Source: CAYTWW01 sp043801855
Lineage (GTDB): Archaea > Nanobdellota > Nanobdellia > Woesearchaeales > GW2011-AR15
Reading direction: 5' to 3'
Assembly: GCA_043801855.1 (NCBI GenBank)
Contig: JAZDLQ010000087.1
Location: 1 to 41,259, forward strand
Length of the DNA: 41,259 bases
The position numbers were made by a program, and so were the translations under genes. Below, one piece after another: positions 22,829 to 31,981 of this stretch. How positions within the stretch are numbered: the stretch's first letter is position 1; the number at the start of each line of letters is the position of its first letter. The notes under the pieces are model-generated. The model was not told the origin of the DNA, did not search any database, and worked only from the letters and a program-made list of their open reading frames with translations.

Positions 22829-25099
22829 TTATCCTAAATTCAATCCATTCATGACCATTCCTGCAACTAGGTTAAATACTAAAATAACACACAGCGAAAT
22901 AAAAGCATATAAGATTGTGCTTTTAGGAATGTTTTCGCCAAGCAGGTATTTTTCGCTTACAGAATCCACTCCGTTTTGTATTGAGTTAATTAATCCTGTC
23001 AGTATAAAGACCAGTTCAATAATATAAACACCGACAACAACCTGAAAATAATATGTAGGGACGCTGTCGCCAAACATATCCATAAGGCCGCCAGCACTGC
23101 TCATTGCAGTTCCTCCTGCGCCATCTTTGCCAAAATCTGAGAGTTGCTGGCCTAGTTTTGTTAAAATAGATGTAAGCATTGATGTTATTCCAATTACTAT
23201 TCCTGAAATAGCCGGAGTTAAAAACCTGATTTGAGAGTTCATGCTGCTGATAATTTCTGCCATTAGGTCTTTTAACCTTTCATCAACTTTGTGAATTTCC
23301 CTTAAATAAATTGATATATTAATTAAAGCCTGAGATGCGATTTTCGGACCTTTTTTTGCACTTTCAATAAAAACTTTCATTGAACTTTCAATAAGGCTTG
23401 ATGGAAACTGCAATAACGCTCCGTGATTTGGGTCAAATATTGCCCTTTCAACACCAAGGCCGAATTTTGTAATATTTTCGTTTACTAAATCAAAGAATTT
23501 TCCTGAGTTTGATCCCTGCATTAATTCCGATACTCTTCCAAATGCCATTTCGGCTGGAATTCCGTCACCAATCCTATTTCCGAGCTGAAATAATGCAGAT
23601 GCAAATTCCTCTTCAAGCTGTTTTGACTTATTTCTGATTTTAATAATATCACCAGTGCTCAATTTATAATAGTATCCTATGCCAAGGCCGAACGCAAGGG
23701 TGACAAATATGCTTATTAACGACGAACCAAGGCCAAAAGGGCCGATGATTTTTTCTGCGTTTGATTTACTAGGTTTATACCCAAGAAAGGTATACTCTGC
23801 TTTTTTTCCTTCTTCAAAACTATTTACAGTGTGGATAGGTGGATTTGATCTTGAGTTATACACAATATCAAATGATTTTTGCTCAGTCTTATCAAACGTA
23901 TGAATTATAAAAGGAGATAATCCAACGAGCATTAATACGACAAATATAGATATAGAAATGAGTAATGGAGAAAAGGCTATTTCAAGAGGGCCAAGTTTAA
24001 GCTTGCTTTTTTTAATTTTTTTTAATTCAGGATGATTTGGAGAAATATCTGTTTCGCCATATCCTGTTGGTCTTTTTGAAAGTATCATTTTTCCAAGATA
24101 TGCAACCGAGGCTGGAATAACAATATTATATAATACAGCTATATGATACCAATCAACACCTTCCATAAAGCTTATTGCAAGAGGAAGAATGACTAGGCCA
24201 AGAATTGGAAGGATTATTCCAAGCATATGAAGCATGTTCATTGGAGACTGAAGGTCATGTGCATAATGAAGCATTTTTTCATAAGTTTCTTCAAGTATCA
24301 ATGAAAGCGATTTTTCAAGCATCTCTACTCTTCTTTCTTCAGTCGGCTCATACAGGGAGCTTTCAATTATATGAATAGATTCAACAAACTCCATGTTCCA
24401 TTTTCTCCAGGAATTAAGATAGTCATCAAATGATTCTTTTATGGATTCAAATTTTTCAGTTTCAACATTCCACAAAACTTTTTTTAAGTCAAGAGATAAT
24501 GGCGGAGATAAATGATCTGCTGTGAATTTAATAGCCATCTCAAAGTTTGAGGTGTGCCTCATGTATGACACTATATAAAATATGCAAAGCACCATCTGGT
24601 TGCTTGCTTTTAGCCTATAGCTGTTTGAGAATATAAAGGGAAGGTTTGTCAGAGGGATCATTAGAATAAGGCCAGACATAATAAAAAAAACAGCAAAAAA
24701 CAGGCTTCCTTTTCCAAAAAAAATGTAAGGAAGAATAAATGTTGCCATTACTCCGCCGAGAATAAAAAACATTGGAAACAAAAGCGAAAAGCTTGTTACA
24801 CCGGTTGGCGTTACATTAAGATGGCATATTTCAATAGCTTCTGTAATATCAGCAGCTTTTGATTTATCCGGTGCAATCTTAATTATTTTTTCAGACCAGT
24901 TGCATAGCTTTTCATAAATTGTTAGATGGCCAGGAAGAAACTGATCCTTAAAATCAAGATAGTCCTGGGAAATTGCGTTTTGCTCAAGACTTGGAGTATT
25001 GCCAGACTCAAATTGTGATTTTAGCTTATCTTTATATTCCTTGTAAAATGAGTCATAAAGATTATTTTCTGATGAAGGCACCTTATTTTCTTTGTCCAT
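22829..25099 (-). CDS. FlaJ/TadC-like pilus platform membrane protein (tandem T2SSF)
   Basis: The 756-residue protein has a soluble N-terminal region of about 90 residues and two halves. Each half combines transmembrane helices with a helical cytoplasmic domain: membrane segments near 115-165, 295-345 and 375-400, then 465-485, 630-660 and 690-755. The second half has the GDGIPAEMAFGRV and DLMAEIISSMNSQIRFLTPAISG blocks expected of type II/IV secretion F domains. Archaeal FlaJ/PilC homologues form the inner-membrane platform on which the FlaI-type ATPase assembles pilins. No ATPase or prepilin peptidase is in the window, so they must be elsewhere. I use the ATG at 25099 (MDKENKVP). Its position 0.9 kb before the pilin-like operon supports a shared apparatus. 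Confidence 0.85.
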   Translation of the reverse strand: MDKENKVPSSENNLYDSFYKEYKDKLKSQFESGNTPSLEQNAISQDYLDFKDQFLPGHLTIYEKLCNWSEKIIKIAPDKSKAADITEAIEICHLNVTPTGVTSFSLLFPMFFILGGVMATFILPYIFFGKGSLFFAVFFIMSGLILMIPLTNLPFIFSNSYRLKASNQMVLCIFYIVSYMRHTSNFEMAIKFTADHLSPPLSLDLKKVLWNVETEKFESIKESFDDYLNSWRKWNMEFVESIHIIESSLYEPTEERRVEMLEKSLSLILEETYEKMLHYAHDLQSPMNMLHMLGIILPILGLVILPLAISFMEGVDWYHIAVLYNIVIPASVAYLGKMILSKRPTGYGETDISPNHPELKKIKKSKLKLGPLEIAFSPLLISISIFVVLMLVGLSPFIIHTFDKTEQKSFDIVYNSRSNPPIHTVNSFEEGKKAEYTFLGYKPSKSNAEKIIGPFGLGSSLISIFVTLAFGLGIGYYYKLSTGDIIKIRNKSKQLEEEFASALFQLGNRIGDGIPAEMAFGRVSELMQGSNSGKFFDLVNENITKFGLGVERAIFDPNHGALLQFPSSLIESSMKVFIESAKKGPKIASQALINISIYLREIHKVDERLKDLMAEIISSMNSQIRFLTPAISGIVIGITSMLTSILTKLGQQLSDFGKDGAGGTAMSSAGGLMDMFGDSVPTYYFQVVVGVYIIELVFILTGLINSIQNGVDSVSEKYLLGENIPKSTILYAFISLCVILVFNLVAGMVMNGLNLG

Positions 25100-25186
25100 T
25101 ACATTATTCAATTGTCGTCTGCTTTAAAATAATTTACTTATCACTGACTAAGAGAAACATTGCAAAAAAAAAGCAGTAGTAAAATT

Positions 25187-25196
25187 ATTATATATT
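25187..25196 (+). promoter_or_regulatory. TATA box of the glycosyltransferase gene
   Basis: TTATATATTC-type sequence 19-28 nt upstream of the ATG at 25215, fitting a leaderless transcript. Confidence 0.5.
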
Positions 25197-25214
25197 CTTC
25201 TTTTTTGCATCTCT

Positions 25215-25934
25215 ATGAAAATTAGCATTATTATTCCAACACTAAATGAGGAAAAATTTATTGGCAATACAATCACTCAGTTTCTTCCGTATACAATACA
25301 AAATGGTATTGACATTATTGTTTCAGATAATGGGAGCAGCGATAAAACAGGAGAAATTGTGCGGCGCCTTGGCGTTATGTTTATCCCAAATAAAGGCAAA
25401 AGGAGAACAATCGGCGAGACAAGGAACATAGGAGCAGAGCATGCTCTGGGAAATATCCTTTTGTTCTGTGATGCAGATACGCGAATTAAAGATGTTAAGG
25501 GATTATTAGACGAAATATTAATTATATTTAAAGACCAGAATATAGTGGCAGCAATGCCCAGAATTGAGATAATGCCTGATCAATTGGTATGGACGGACAG
25601 GATATATCATTTTATCTATAATAATACTGTCTGCTTTAGTTTTTTTCTTGGAATGCCATTTGGAGCTGGCCAGTGCCAGATTGTCAGAAAAAGAACGTTT
25701 AATGAAATTAAAGGATACCAAATAGGACAGGTATTCGGAGAGGATACAACGCTGTTTCGGCGAATTTCCCGTTTAGGCAAAATGAAGTTTCTAAAAAATC
25801 AGGTTGTATATGAATCACCAAGGCGTTTTAGGAAACACGGATATATTGTGCAAGCTGCAAAAGGTACCGCATGCCATCTTAAAAGAATATTCTTTAAAAA
25901 AGATCTTGTCAATGAATGGGATAGAGTAGACTAG
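25215..25934 (+). CDS. Family 2 glycosyltransferase
   Basis: The 239-residue protein shows the GT2 pattern: IIIPTLNEEKFI near residues 5-16, DIIVSDNGSSDKTGEI near 33-48, the metal-binding FCDADTR near 86-92 (DAD in place of DxD), and GEDTTLFRRI near 175-184 as the likely catalytic-base region. It has no clear transmembrane segment, so it would act at the cytoplasmic face with a nucleotide sugar. It sits between the pilus platform gene (divergent) and the pilin-like operon, so it could glycosylate surface proteins or lipids of that system; this is inferred from position only. Confidence 0.92.
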   Translation: MKISIIIPTLNEEKFIGNTITQFLPYTIQNGIDIIVSDNGSSDKTGEIVRRLGVMFIPNKGKRRTIGETRNIGAEHALGNILLFCDADTRIKDVKGLLDEILIIFKDQNIVAAMPRIEIMPDQLVWTDRIYHFIYNNTVCFSFFLGMPFGAGQCQIVRKRTFNEIKGYQIGQVFGEDTTLFRRISRLGKMKFLKNQVVYESPRRFRKHGYIVQAAKGTACHLKRIFFKKDLVNEWDRVD

Positions 25935-25973
25935 AAAACAAAGAAGTAACTTAGTTGCTGTTCCATGAAAAAA

Positions 25974-25983
25974 ATTTATAAAT
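25974..25983 (+). promoter_or_regulatory. TATA box of the pilin-like operon
   Basis: ATTTATAAAT lies 22-31 nt upstream of the ATG at 26005. No comparable element is evident in the tiny gaps downstream, so this may drive the whole run to 38513. Confidence 0.5.
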
Positions 25984-26004
25984 CGCAAGGCTTTTAGAGG
26001 AATT

Positions 26005-28623
26005 ATGCAAAAGAGGGGAGAGACAGTATTAAATTTTGTTTTAATGTTTGGAATTCTTATTGTATCAGTGATTGCTTTTGCAAGCCTTCAGGGTATTTTT
26101 GGATGGCAGGGCAGAGAAACTATTAAAGAAAAAGAATTTGCATTTTTTCAAAATATTAAAAGCGCAATAGAAAGATCGATGCATTATCCCTCAGACTCTT
26201 ACCAGAATGTTACTTTTTTATTAAGCGAGCCATTTTCTGTTACAATAAAAAATAACCAGCTGCTTGTTTTTTTTCCCAAAACAAAAGACAGCTTTAAGGA
26301 AACTCTTCTTGCATCTAATTTGAATATTCTTGAAAATGACTTTTCAACAACAGGAAAAATACAGGTACTAAGCAGAGGAAGAAATCTTTATGTTACAGAT
26401 AAAATAAAATGTACACACAGTGATGGTGTATGCGATCATGGCTGCATTTTTTCAGATAAGTTAAGCCAAAGATGTGATCCTGATTGCTATTCAGGCACAA
26501 TGAGAGATTATTGTATAAGCTACTGCGTTGATATAAATAAAGACGGAATGACCAACCAAAACGATGCTGACGGCATATGTGACATGGATTGCTATAATAA
26601 TGAGAGAAACGGAGGCATATATGATTTTGACTGCATTGAAAGCAATGACGGGATATGTGATCCAGATACTCATCTGAATAATGATTTGTACTGCGATCTT
26701 GACTGTGTCGGTAAGCCGCCTGACTATAATGGCAATATAGCAAATGGCATATGCGATCCTGACTGTACAATATATGATATTGACTGCCCGCATGCAGATA
26801 ATGACATATGTGAGCAAGACTACAGGGAAAACTGCATGAGAGACAAAGACTGCAATTGTGAGCCAGGCAAATCATGCAGATATAAATGCAAGCCATTTGA
26901 GGAGCAAGGCATAATTGGAGCCAGCGGCTGTGTTGATGATTCAGAACTAGCCCAAAGAAATAATGAATGTTTACTTAGTTGCGAATGTGCAGCAGCATTA
27001 GTTTGCACAGACAATCACTGCTGCAATGAAGGTGAATTTTTTGATCCTGCTGATTCTTTATGCAAAAGCTATGCAACAAACGGAATATGCGATTTTTTAC
27101 AAGGTGAAAATTGCAGGAATAATGCAGACTGCAATAATGAATGTGCGTCCTCAGGAAAAATCTGCTGCATGCCAAGGGCAGAATACGAGACAAACGGGTG
27201 TGTTGCAAGCCTTGGCCTTGGAGAAGGTGAAGAATGCATATGCCCTGAAGATTGCGGAAGCGGCCTGGAATGTATGAATCCAAGCGATGGCTCTTCAAAA
27301 AAAGGATGCTGCCCTTCCGGAGTTGCGTGGGACGGTTCGACCTGTGGTGTATCGCAACCGGGATGCACTGGCAATCCTAATACTATTGACACTGCCGCAT
27401 TTCCTGAACTATTTAAATATTCAGGTAATAATCAAAACCTTGCAGAGGCGTTCTCTTCAATAAGCTCAGGATTTAAGGAGAAAGGAACAACTGTATCAAA
27501 AGAGCTTCTCGCTGCCATGATGGCGACGCTGATAAAAGAAGTAGGCGGGTCATTTTCACCAATAGAAGAATACGGTGACTATTGCATGGGCCCAGGTTGT
27601 ACATATAAGATTGCAGGAAACTGTAGAAGTTCACCTTATACTGGAGGATGCGATTATAAAGGAAGAGGTTATATTCAAATAACTCATGAGGGAAATTATC
27701 AGACTTATTGTGGCTCCGAATGCATTTCTGCAAGCCAAGATGAATGCAACTGCAATGGTCAATTGCATTGCCTCAACCAGAATTGTCCTCCGGCAAAAGC
27801 GCTTCTCCCTCAGTACGCAGGGAAAATATTTGCAGGTTATTATCTTGGTCGTGGACTTGTTGATTTATCAAACAGCAAACAGTACCGCGAAGTGGGCTAT
27901 AGGATAAATGGGGCATATACTTATGGAGACTCATTTCAGGTTATTGCTAATGAGCAGCTTGCGATACTAGAATCAAATTCCCAAAAAACAGAAAACTTAC
28001 TTAATGCGCTTAATTCAGGAGGAGGAGGAGGCTGCCCTCCGCAAGATGATACTTCAATGGATCTTAATAACAAAAAAATAGTTCTTTTCGGAGACAGCAT
28101 AACTGAAGGCCACAGAATATATTCCAATAATGCAATTCAAACTGAATTAAATAAAAAATTTAGCGGCGTTAGCGTAAATATAATAGGCTTAACCGGGATG
28201 AGAGCAGACAGCCAGGAAACAAAAAATGCCTTTTACAATGATGTATTAACACAGGACCCTGATGTTGTCATGTTTTGGTTTGGGATGAATAGCTATGCCG
28301 GAACTGAAAGCGCCCACAAGAGCGCATATGATGAGATGATAAATTTACTTTCTCAAAATAATATTAAGGCAATAATTCTTAATCCTATAGCAACATGCCC
28401 TTCACTTACAGGCATAACTGTGCCAAGGCAAATTATGGAATATAACCGTGAAATAGCAGATTCTCATACTGGCGCTGTGCTTATTGATATTTATGGCAAG
28501 TGCGAGAATTTTTTTAATGATCCTTCGAATAACTGTGTTAATTATTATGTTGCAGATGGCGTGCACATAAATGGGAACATGCATGCAGAAATAGCCAAAT
28601 GGGTTGCAAATGATTTGAGTTAA
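26005..28623 (+). CDS. Prepilin-anchored enzyme: Cys-rich stalk, GH19-like and SGNH esterase domains
   Basis: This 872-residue protein begins with the class III-like signal QKRG-ETVLNF followed by a hydrophobic helix to about residue 33. Residues 135-460 are a Cys-rich stalk with many copies of the GICD-x-DC type motif. Residues about 484-657 resemble GH19 chitinases/endolysins: a helix with KEVGGSF, where E512 is the likely catalytic acid, and YKGRGYIQIT at 551-560. After a glycine linker near 672, residues 690-872 form an SGNH hydrolase with GDSIT (S698), GMNSY as the likely Asn block and DGVH (D851, H854). Known GH19 enzymes cut chitin or peptidoglycan glycans, and SGNH esterases remove acyl groups. 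Tethering both to a pilin-like anchor suggests a surface-displayed cell-wall or chitin degrading tool. It is the first gene of the operon. Confidence 0.82.
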   Translation: MQKRGETVLNFVLMFGILIVSVIAFASLQGIFGWQGRETIKEKEFAFFQNIKSAIERSMHYPSDSYQNVTFLLSEPFSVTIKNNQLLVFFPKTKDSFKETLLASNLNILENDFSTTGKIQVLSRGRNLYVTDKIKCTHSDGVCDHGCIFSDKLSQRCDPDCYSGTMRDYCISYCVDINKDGMTNQNDADGICDMDCYNNERNGGIYDFDCIESNDGICDPDTHLNNDLYCDLDCVGKPPDYNGNIANGICDPDCTIYDIDCPHADNDICEQDYRENCMRDKDCNCEPGKSCRYKCKPFEEQGIIGASGCVDDSELAQRNNECLLSCECAAALVCTDNHCCNEGEFFDPADSLCKSYATNGICDFLQGENCRNNADCNNECASSGKICCMPRAEYETNGCVASLGLGEGEECICPEDCGSGLECMNPSDGSSKKGCCPSGVAWDGSTCGVSQPGCTGNPNTIDTAAFPELFKYSGNNQNLAEAFSSISSGFKEKGTTVSKELLAAMMATLIKEVGGSFSPIEEYGDYCMGPGCTYKIAGNCRSSPYTGGCDYKGRGYIQITHEGNYQTYCGSECISASQDECNCNGQLHCLNQNCPPAKALLPQYAGKIFAGYYLGRGLVDLSNSKQYREVGYRINGAYTYGDSFQVIANEQLAILESNSQKTENLLNALNSGGGGGCPPQDDTSMDLNNKKIVLFGDSITEGHRIYSNNAIQTELNKKFSGVSVNIIGLTGMRADSQETKNAFYNDVLTQDPDVVMFWFGMNSYAGTESAHKSAYDEMINLLSQNNIKAIILNPIATCPSLTGITVPRQIMEYNREIADSHTGAVLIDIYGKCENFFNDPSNNCVNYYVADGVHINGNMHAEIAKWVANDLS

Positions 28624-28627
28624 AAAT

Positions 28628-29155
28628 ATGCTAGCTAACAGATATGTAATTTTTGGTATGTACTTTATCATATTATTTACTCTGATGATATCCAATTCAT
28701 ATTCCATAGATACTTCCTGTGGAGATAATTTTTGCGATTCATATGAAACTTTTTACAATTGCGCAAATGACTGTCCTTCGGGCTCTCTAGACAACTACTG
28801 TGATGCCGCATCTGATGGAATATGTGACTCTGATTGCAATAATGAAGATATTGATTGTACTGAGTATAGCAGTTCTTATAAAAAAATTGAGATTAATTAC
28901 TGGTCCTATGCTGTAACGCCAATCACAATAATTGCTGCTGCCGCTGTTTTTTTTATTTTGTTCAAAAAGATTAAAAGCGAAAAAGTTGAACACGATAACA
29001 ATATTTACAGCGTAGAAAGTATTAATAAATTTTCAAATATTAATCAGGCACAGAAAAGAGAGGAAAACAAAGAAGATTGGGGCAATAAAACAGAAGGACA
29101 GATAATTAGTGATATTAAACAAAATGAAAATTATAAAGAATATTTCCAGAAATAG
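28628..29155 (+). CDS. Secreted/membrane Cys-rich protein with one C-terminal transmembrane helix
   Basis: The 175-residue protein has an N-terminal signal helix (about 5-25), a short Cys-rich module (CGDNFCDSYETF...NCANDC and DGICDSDCNNEDIDC) at about 31-78, a transmembrane helix near 97-115, and a charged cytoplasmic tail of 60 residues. The Cys module matches those in the first gene and in the gene at 37150. The ATG lies 4 nt after the upstream stop, indicating coupling. Topology suggests an extracellular sensor or docking module linked to a cytoplasmic tail. No family name is known to me. Confidence 0.75.
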   Translation: MLANRYVIFGMYFIILFTLMISNSYSIDTSCGDNFCDSYETFYNCANDCPSGSLDNYCDAASDGICDSDCNNEDIDCTEYSSSYKKIEINYWSYAVTPITIIAAAAVFFILFKKIKSEKVEHDNNIYSVESINKFSNINQAQKREENKEDWGNKTEGQIISDIKQNENYKEYFQK

Positions 29156-29879
29156 CAAAGCTATGTCACTTAGTGTGCAACCAATGTTTGCGATAGTAAT
29201 AGTTATTTTTGTATTTTTTGTGTTGTTTATGGTTTTATCACAAAGGACTAATGAAGCAAAAACTGATCAGTATTTTTCAGGAGTTGATTACCATAATAAT
29301 TTTTTTGTAGCCCTTCTTACAAATTCAAACTGTGTTTCCACAGGCAAGAGTTTCAACACAACGCAAGTTTATGAAGATATTCATAGCTTAATTGAAGAAA
29401 AAAAGCTAAGAAGCCTTAATTATAGAAACCAGGACTTATGGTGTGTTGAGAACTATAAATTCATGTACTCTTTAAAAATAACAGACACACAAACAAAAAG
29501 CTCATGGGTTGTTGGGCTAGATGATACTTCTAAAATATTTAGCGATGACAAGGCTTTTACAAAAATTAAATCCAGCCTTCCCTGTGCAATAAGATATGAT
29601 GGCGGTGTTGTCCACAGCTGCATTGCAAGCCTAAGCACTTACCATGGAAAAATCCCTCAATTATATGGTATGATAAAAGAAAGATGCATAGCAAAGGATA
29701 ATGCAATATATAAGCTTTATTCAGATTATGAAATTAAATATAGCGCAAATAACTTGTTTTGCATAGGGAAAGACTGTTTTTTCCCATATTTTTCGTGCAA
29801 TGTCGGTGAATTTACAATCCCAAAAGGAGAAAACTTAATATACATGAAATACGAGGATAATTCTGTAAAGGTAATATAA
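29124..29879 (+). CDS. Prepilin-like surface protein
   Basis: The product (251 residues from the ATG at 29124) has a basic N-terminus (KIIKNISRNSKA), a hydrophobic helix of about 22 residues (FAIVIVIFVFFVLFMVL) and an extracellular domain with eight or more cysteines, including CIGKDCFFPYFSC near the end. The form is that of a type IV pilin-like or class III signal protein. The start overlaps the previous gene by 32 nt; an alternative ATG at 29163 would avoid overlap but remove most of the basic segment. It belongs to the continuous operon and ends 1 nt before the next start. Confidence 0.7.
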   Translation: MKIIKNISRNSKAMSLSVQPMFAIVIVIFVFFVLFMVLSQRTNEAKTDQYFSGVDYHNNFFVALLTNSNCVSTGKSFNTTQVYEDIHSLIEEKKLRSLNYRNQDLWCVENYKFMYSLKITDTQTKSSWVVGLDDTSKIFSDDKAFTKIKSSLPCAIRYDGGVVHSCIASLSTYHGKIPQLYGMIKERCIAKDNAIYKLYSDYEIKYSANNLFCIGKDCFFPYFSCNVGEFTIPKGENLIYMKYEDNSVKVI

Positions 29880-29880
29880 T

Positions 29881-30405
29881 ATGAACTTTAGTTTATCATT
29901 TGCGCAAAATTCGAAAAAAGCCCAGTCCTCTGAATTTATGGGAATAATTCTGCTGGTTGTAATACTCGTTGTGATTCTTCTTTTCAGCAGGTTATATAGC
30001 GGCGGAAAAATTGTTTCTGAAACACAGAGAACTGTTGAAGATTCAAACAGCCTTTTTATTAATACAGGCACTTCAAAATTTCAGTTTGTAACTGAAAAAG
30101 GCGTTTCAATGAATGAACTAATGGGAACTTACTCCTGCTATGGAGATGACATTTCATATTATGGCCCGGGAATTGGATACATCAATATTTTTTCAGCGCT
30201 TAGAAAAACATTAAATAATTACTTTATGGAAACTAAATGGAAGCTTGAAATTGATGAAAAAGCCTGCTTAACTTCAACTGACCAAACAAGAGTGCTTGGA
30301 AAATGCTCGCCTCCTACTGGAAAAGAATATGTATCTTTTGAGTTTTTCTTTTCATTACCATGTAGGCAGGAAGTAGGCAAAGGAAAAATTTATGTTATCA
30401 AGTGA
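29881..30405 (+). CDS. Prepilin-like surface protein with a KKA-QSSEF signal
   Basis: The 174-residue protein has the clearest class III signal of the group: NSKKA-QSSEFMGIILL with Q at +1 and EF at +4/+5, then a hydrophobic helix to about residue 38. The remainder is a small extracellular domain with five cysteines (for example ACLTSTDQTRVLGKC). Processing by an archaeal prepilin peptidase after Ala is predicted. It starts 1 nt after the upstream stop. Confidence 0.75.
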   Translation: MNFSLSFAQNSKKAQSSEFMGIILLVVILVVILLFSRLYSGGKIVSETQRTVEDSNSLFINTGTSKFQFVTEKGVSMNELMGTYSCYGDDISYYGPGIGYINIFSALRKTLNNYFMETKWKLEIDEKACLTSTDQTRVLGKCSPPTGKEYVSFEFFFSLPCRQEVGKGKIYVIK

Positions 30406-30442
30406 ATATATAATTAATAAAACTTTTAAAAAGGTGAAACAA

Positions 30443-31981
30443 ATGAAAAAAAAAGGATCTGTTTTTGTAACTGCATTTCTTATTGCTGTTGCTATAGGAA
30501 TATTTATTATGATAAGCTCAAAGCCAACAACAACTACAACTTCAAGAGATATTGACAATCCTGAAAAATACGCTGAAGAAACATCAGCAACAATCTATGA
30601 TGCCCTTAAAAATTCAGGAGCTCTTGGCACAAAAAACACAGGCCAGTATGGTGTTCTTGAAATAGACAACGGATATTTTATTAGTTATTCTGTAACTGAT
30701 GTGCCATCTGTTGAAGAGGTTAAAGGAAAATTATCTGATAAGATTAAAGAGGTTATGAATGTTTACTTAAAAGACATTAATGGAAAAACACTATATGGGA
30801 TGAAGGTAAAATCTGATGCCCAAATTGAGAAAATTACAGTTGGCGTGACTGAAGAAGAAGTTCTTGCTGGCGCATATGATAATACGTTTAGCGTCACTGC
30901 AAAATCAACTGGCTCAGTTGTTTTTACTCCGCAAACAGGAGAAGCTAAGACTTTTCAGCAGCCTGATTATAATGTGCCGATAGACAACTGGAGGTTTTGG
31001 CTTATGTACAGAAAGGTTAGGGCATGGTCGATTGATAACATGGTTGGCAAGGATGCGTGCAATAAAATGCCACAGTATGGAATAAGAGGAAACAGTATTG
31101 ATTGTAAATATGCTCCTATTAAGCTTGAAACAGCAAAAGCAATTTTTGACAAGGATGTAAAAATACTACAAGAATCTTTTGATGAGGACGACTTATGTAT
31201 CCAGAATTGCCCTGTAAAAGATCCTGATTGCACAACTGATGCGACAACACCAGGAACATGCGCAGCTGATAATTATTGCGCTTCGGGTTGCGAGCCAGTT
31301 GACCCTGACTGCCAGAAATGCAATTACATACAATGCACTTATGAATTTTTATGCGGCGAAGAAAGCGTTGACAGCAACCATGCTGGCGTTGAATACCCTT
31401 GCGGCCCAAAGCAAAGCCAGTATTATTTTGACTCAAATGGACAGCCTGATGATTGCCCTGGCGACTGTGTAGCAGGCTGCGAATATATCAATTCAATGGA
31501 GAGTTGCTTCTCAGGCGCTTGTGATGATCCATTTTGCCCAAAACAGGGAGCAAGTAATTATAACTCGCTTAAGCCAACATGCAATAGTGGGGAAATTAAA
31601 TTTACTGCCCCAAATTATATCCCTCCTGATGGGCCACCAGAATGGTATGATGGTGATCCAAATGTTAAGCTTGGAACTTGCTACGGCGTTGGCACACAGT
31701 ATAAATGGAGCCTTATAGCTGAAGTAACATGCAGAGATAAAAAATATGAAAAGCCGCTGTCAACAGCTGGATTTGAGACACTTCCATTAAAATTCAGGGT
31801 TCACCAGTATTTCAAGGAAAGAAAGCATGAGCCTTATGTTAATGAGTGCGAGCATAGCTTAGATTGCGTTGTAGGCCCTGGCGGAGGCGGAGCCGGCGCG
31901 GGCGAGCCTGACACAGGAAATAATGATAACAGTGATGATGATCCCTCAAATGATATACCTCAAGGATGGGATGGCAATTAA
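30443..31981 (+). CDS. Prepilin-like protein with Cys-rich and Gly/Asp-rich C-terminal regions
   Basis: The 512-residue protein starts MKKKG-SVFVTAFLIA, a prepilin-like signal followed by a helix of about 20 residues. The ATG at 30443 is fixed by AAGGTGA at 30431-30437. A mixed alpha/beta region (about 35-240) precedes a Cys-rich region (about 250-390) with CIQNC-PVKDPDC and NYCASGCEPVDPDC, and a C-terminal part ends in a Gly-rich stretch and an Asn/Asp-rich tail. The Cys motifs match the operon's other stalk modules. Role unknown; it is probably a structural or adhesive surface subunit. Confidence 0.75.
   Translation: MKKKGSVFVTAFLIAVAIGIFIMISSKPTTTTTSRDIDNPEKYAEETSATIYDALKNSGALGTKNTGQYGVLEIDNGYFISYSVTDVPSVEEVKGKLSDKIKEVMNVYLKDINGKTLYGMKVKSDAQIEKITVGVTEEEVLAGAYDNTFSVTAKSTGSVVFTPQTGEAKTFQQPDYNVPIDNWRFWLMYRKVRAWSIDNMVGKDACNKMPQYGIRGNSIDCKYAPIKLETAKAIFDKDVKILQESFDEDDLCIQNCPVKDPDCTTDATTPGTCAADNYCASGCEPVDPDCQKCNYIQCTYEFLCGEESVDSNHAGVEYPCGPKQSQYYFDSNGQPDDCPGDCVAGCEYINSMESCFSGACDDPFCPKQGASNYNSLKPTCNSGEIKFTAPNYIPPDGPPEWYDGDPNVKLGTCYGVGTQYKWSLIAEVTCRDKKYEKPLSTAGFETLPLKFRVHQYFKERKHEPYVNECEHSLDCVVGPGGGGAGAGEPDTGNNDNSDDDPSNDIPQGWDGN

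Noticed and set aside
26393..27392. Several minus-strand frames of about 100 codons, rich in Cys, His and Ser
   Set aside because: They mirror the Cys-rich stalk of the plus-strand enzyme gene; codons for Cys and Asp on one strand give such frames on the other.
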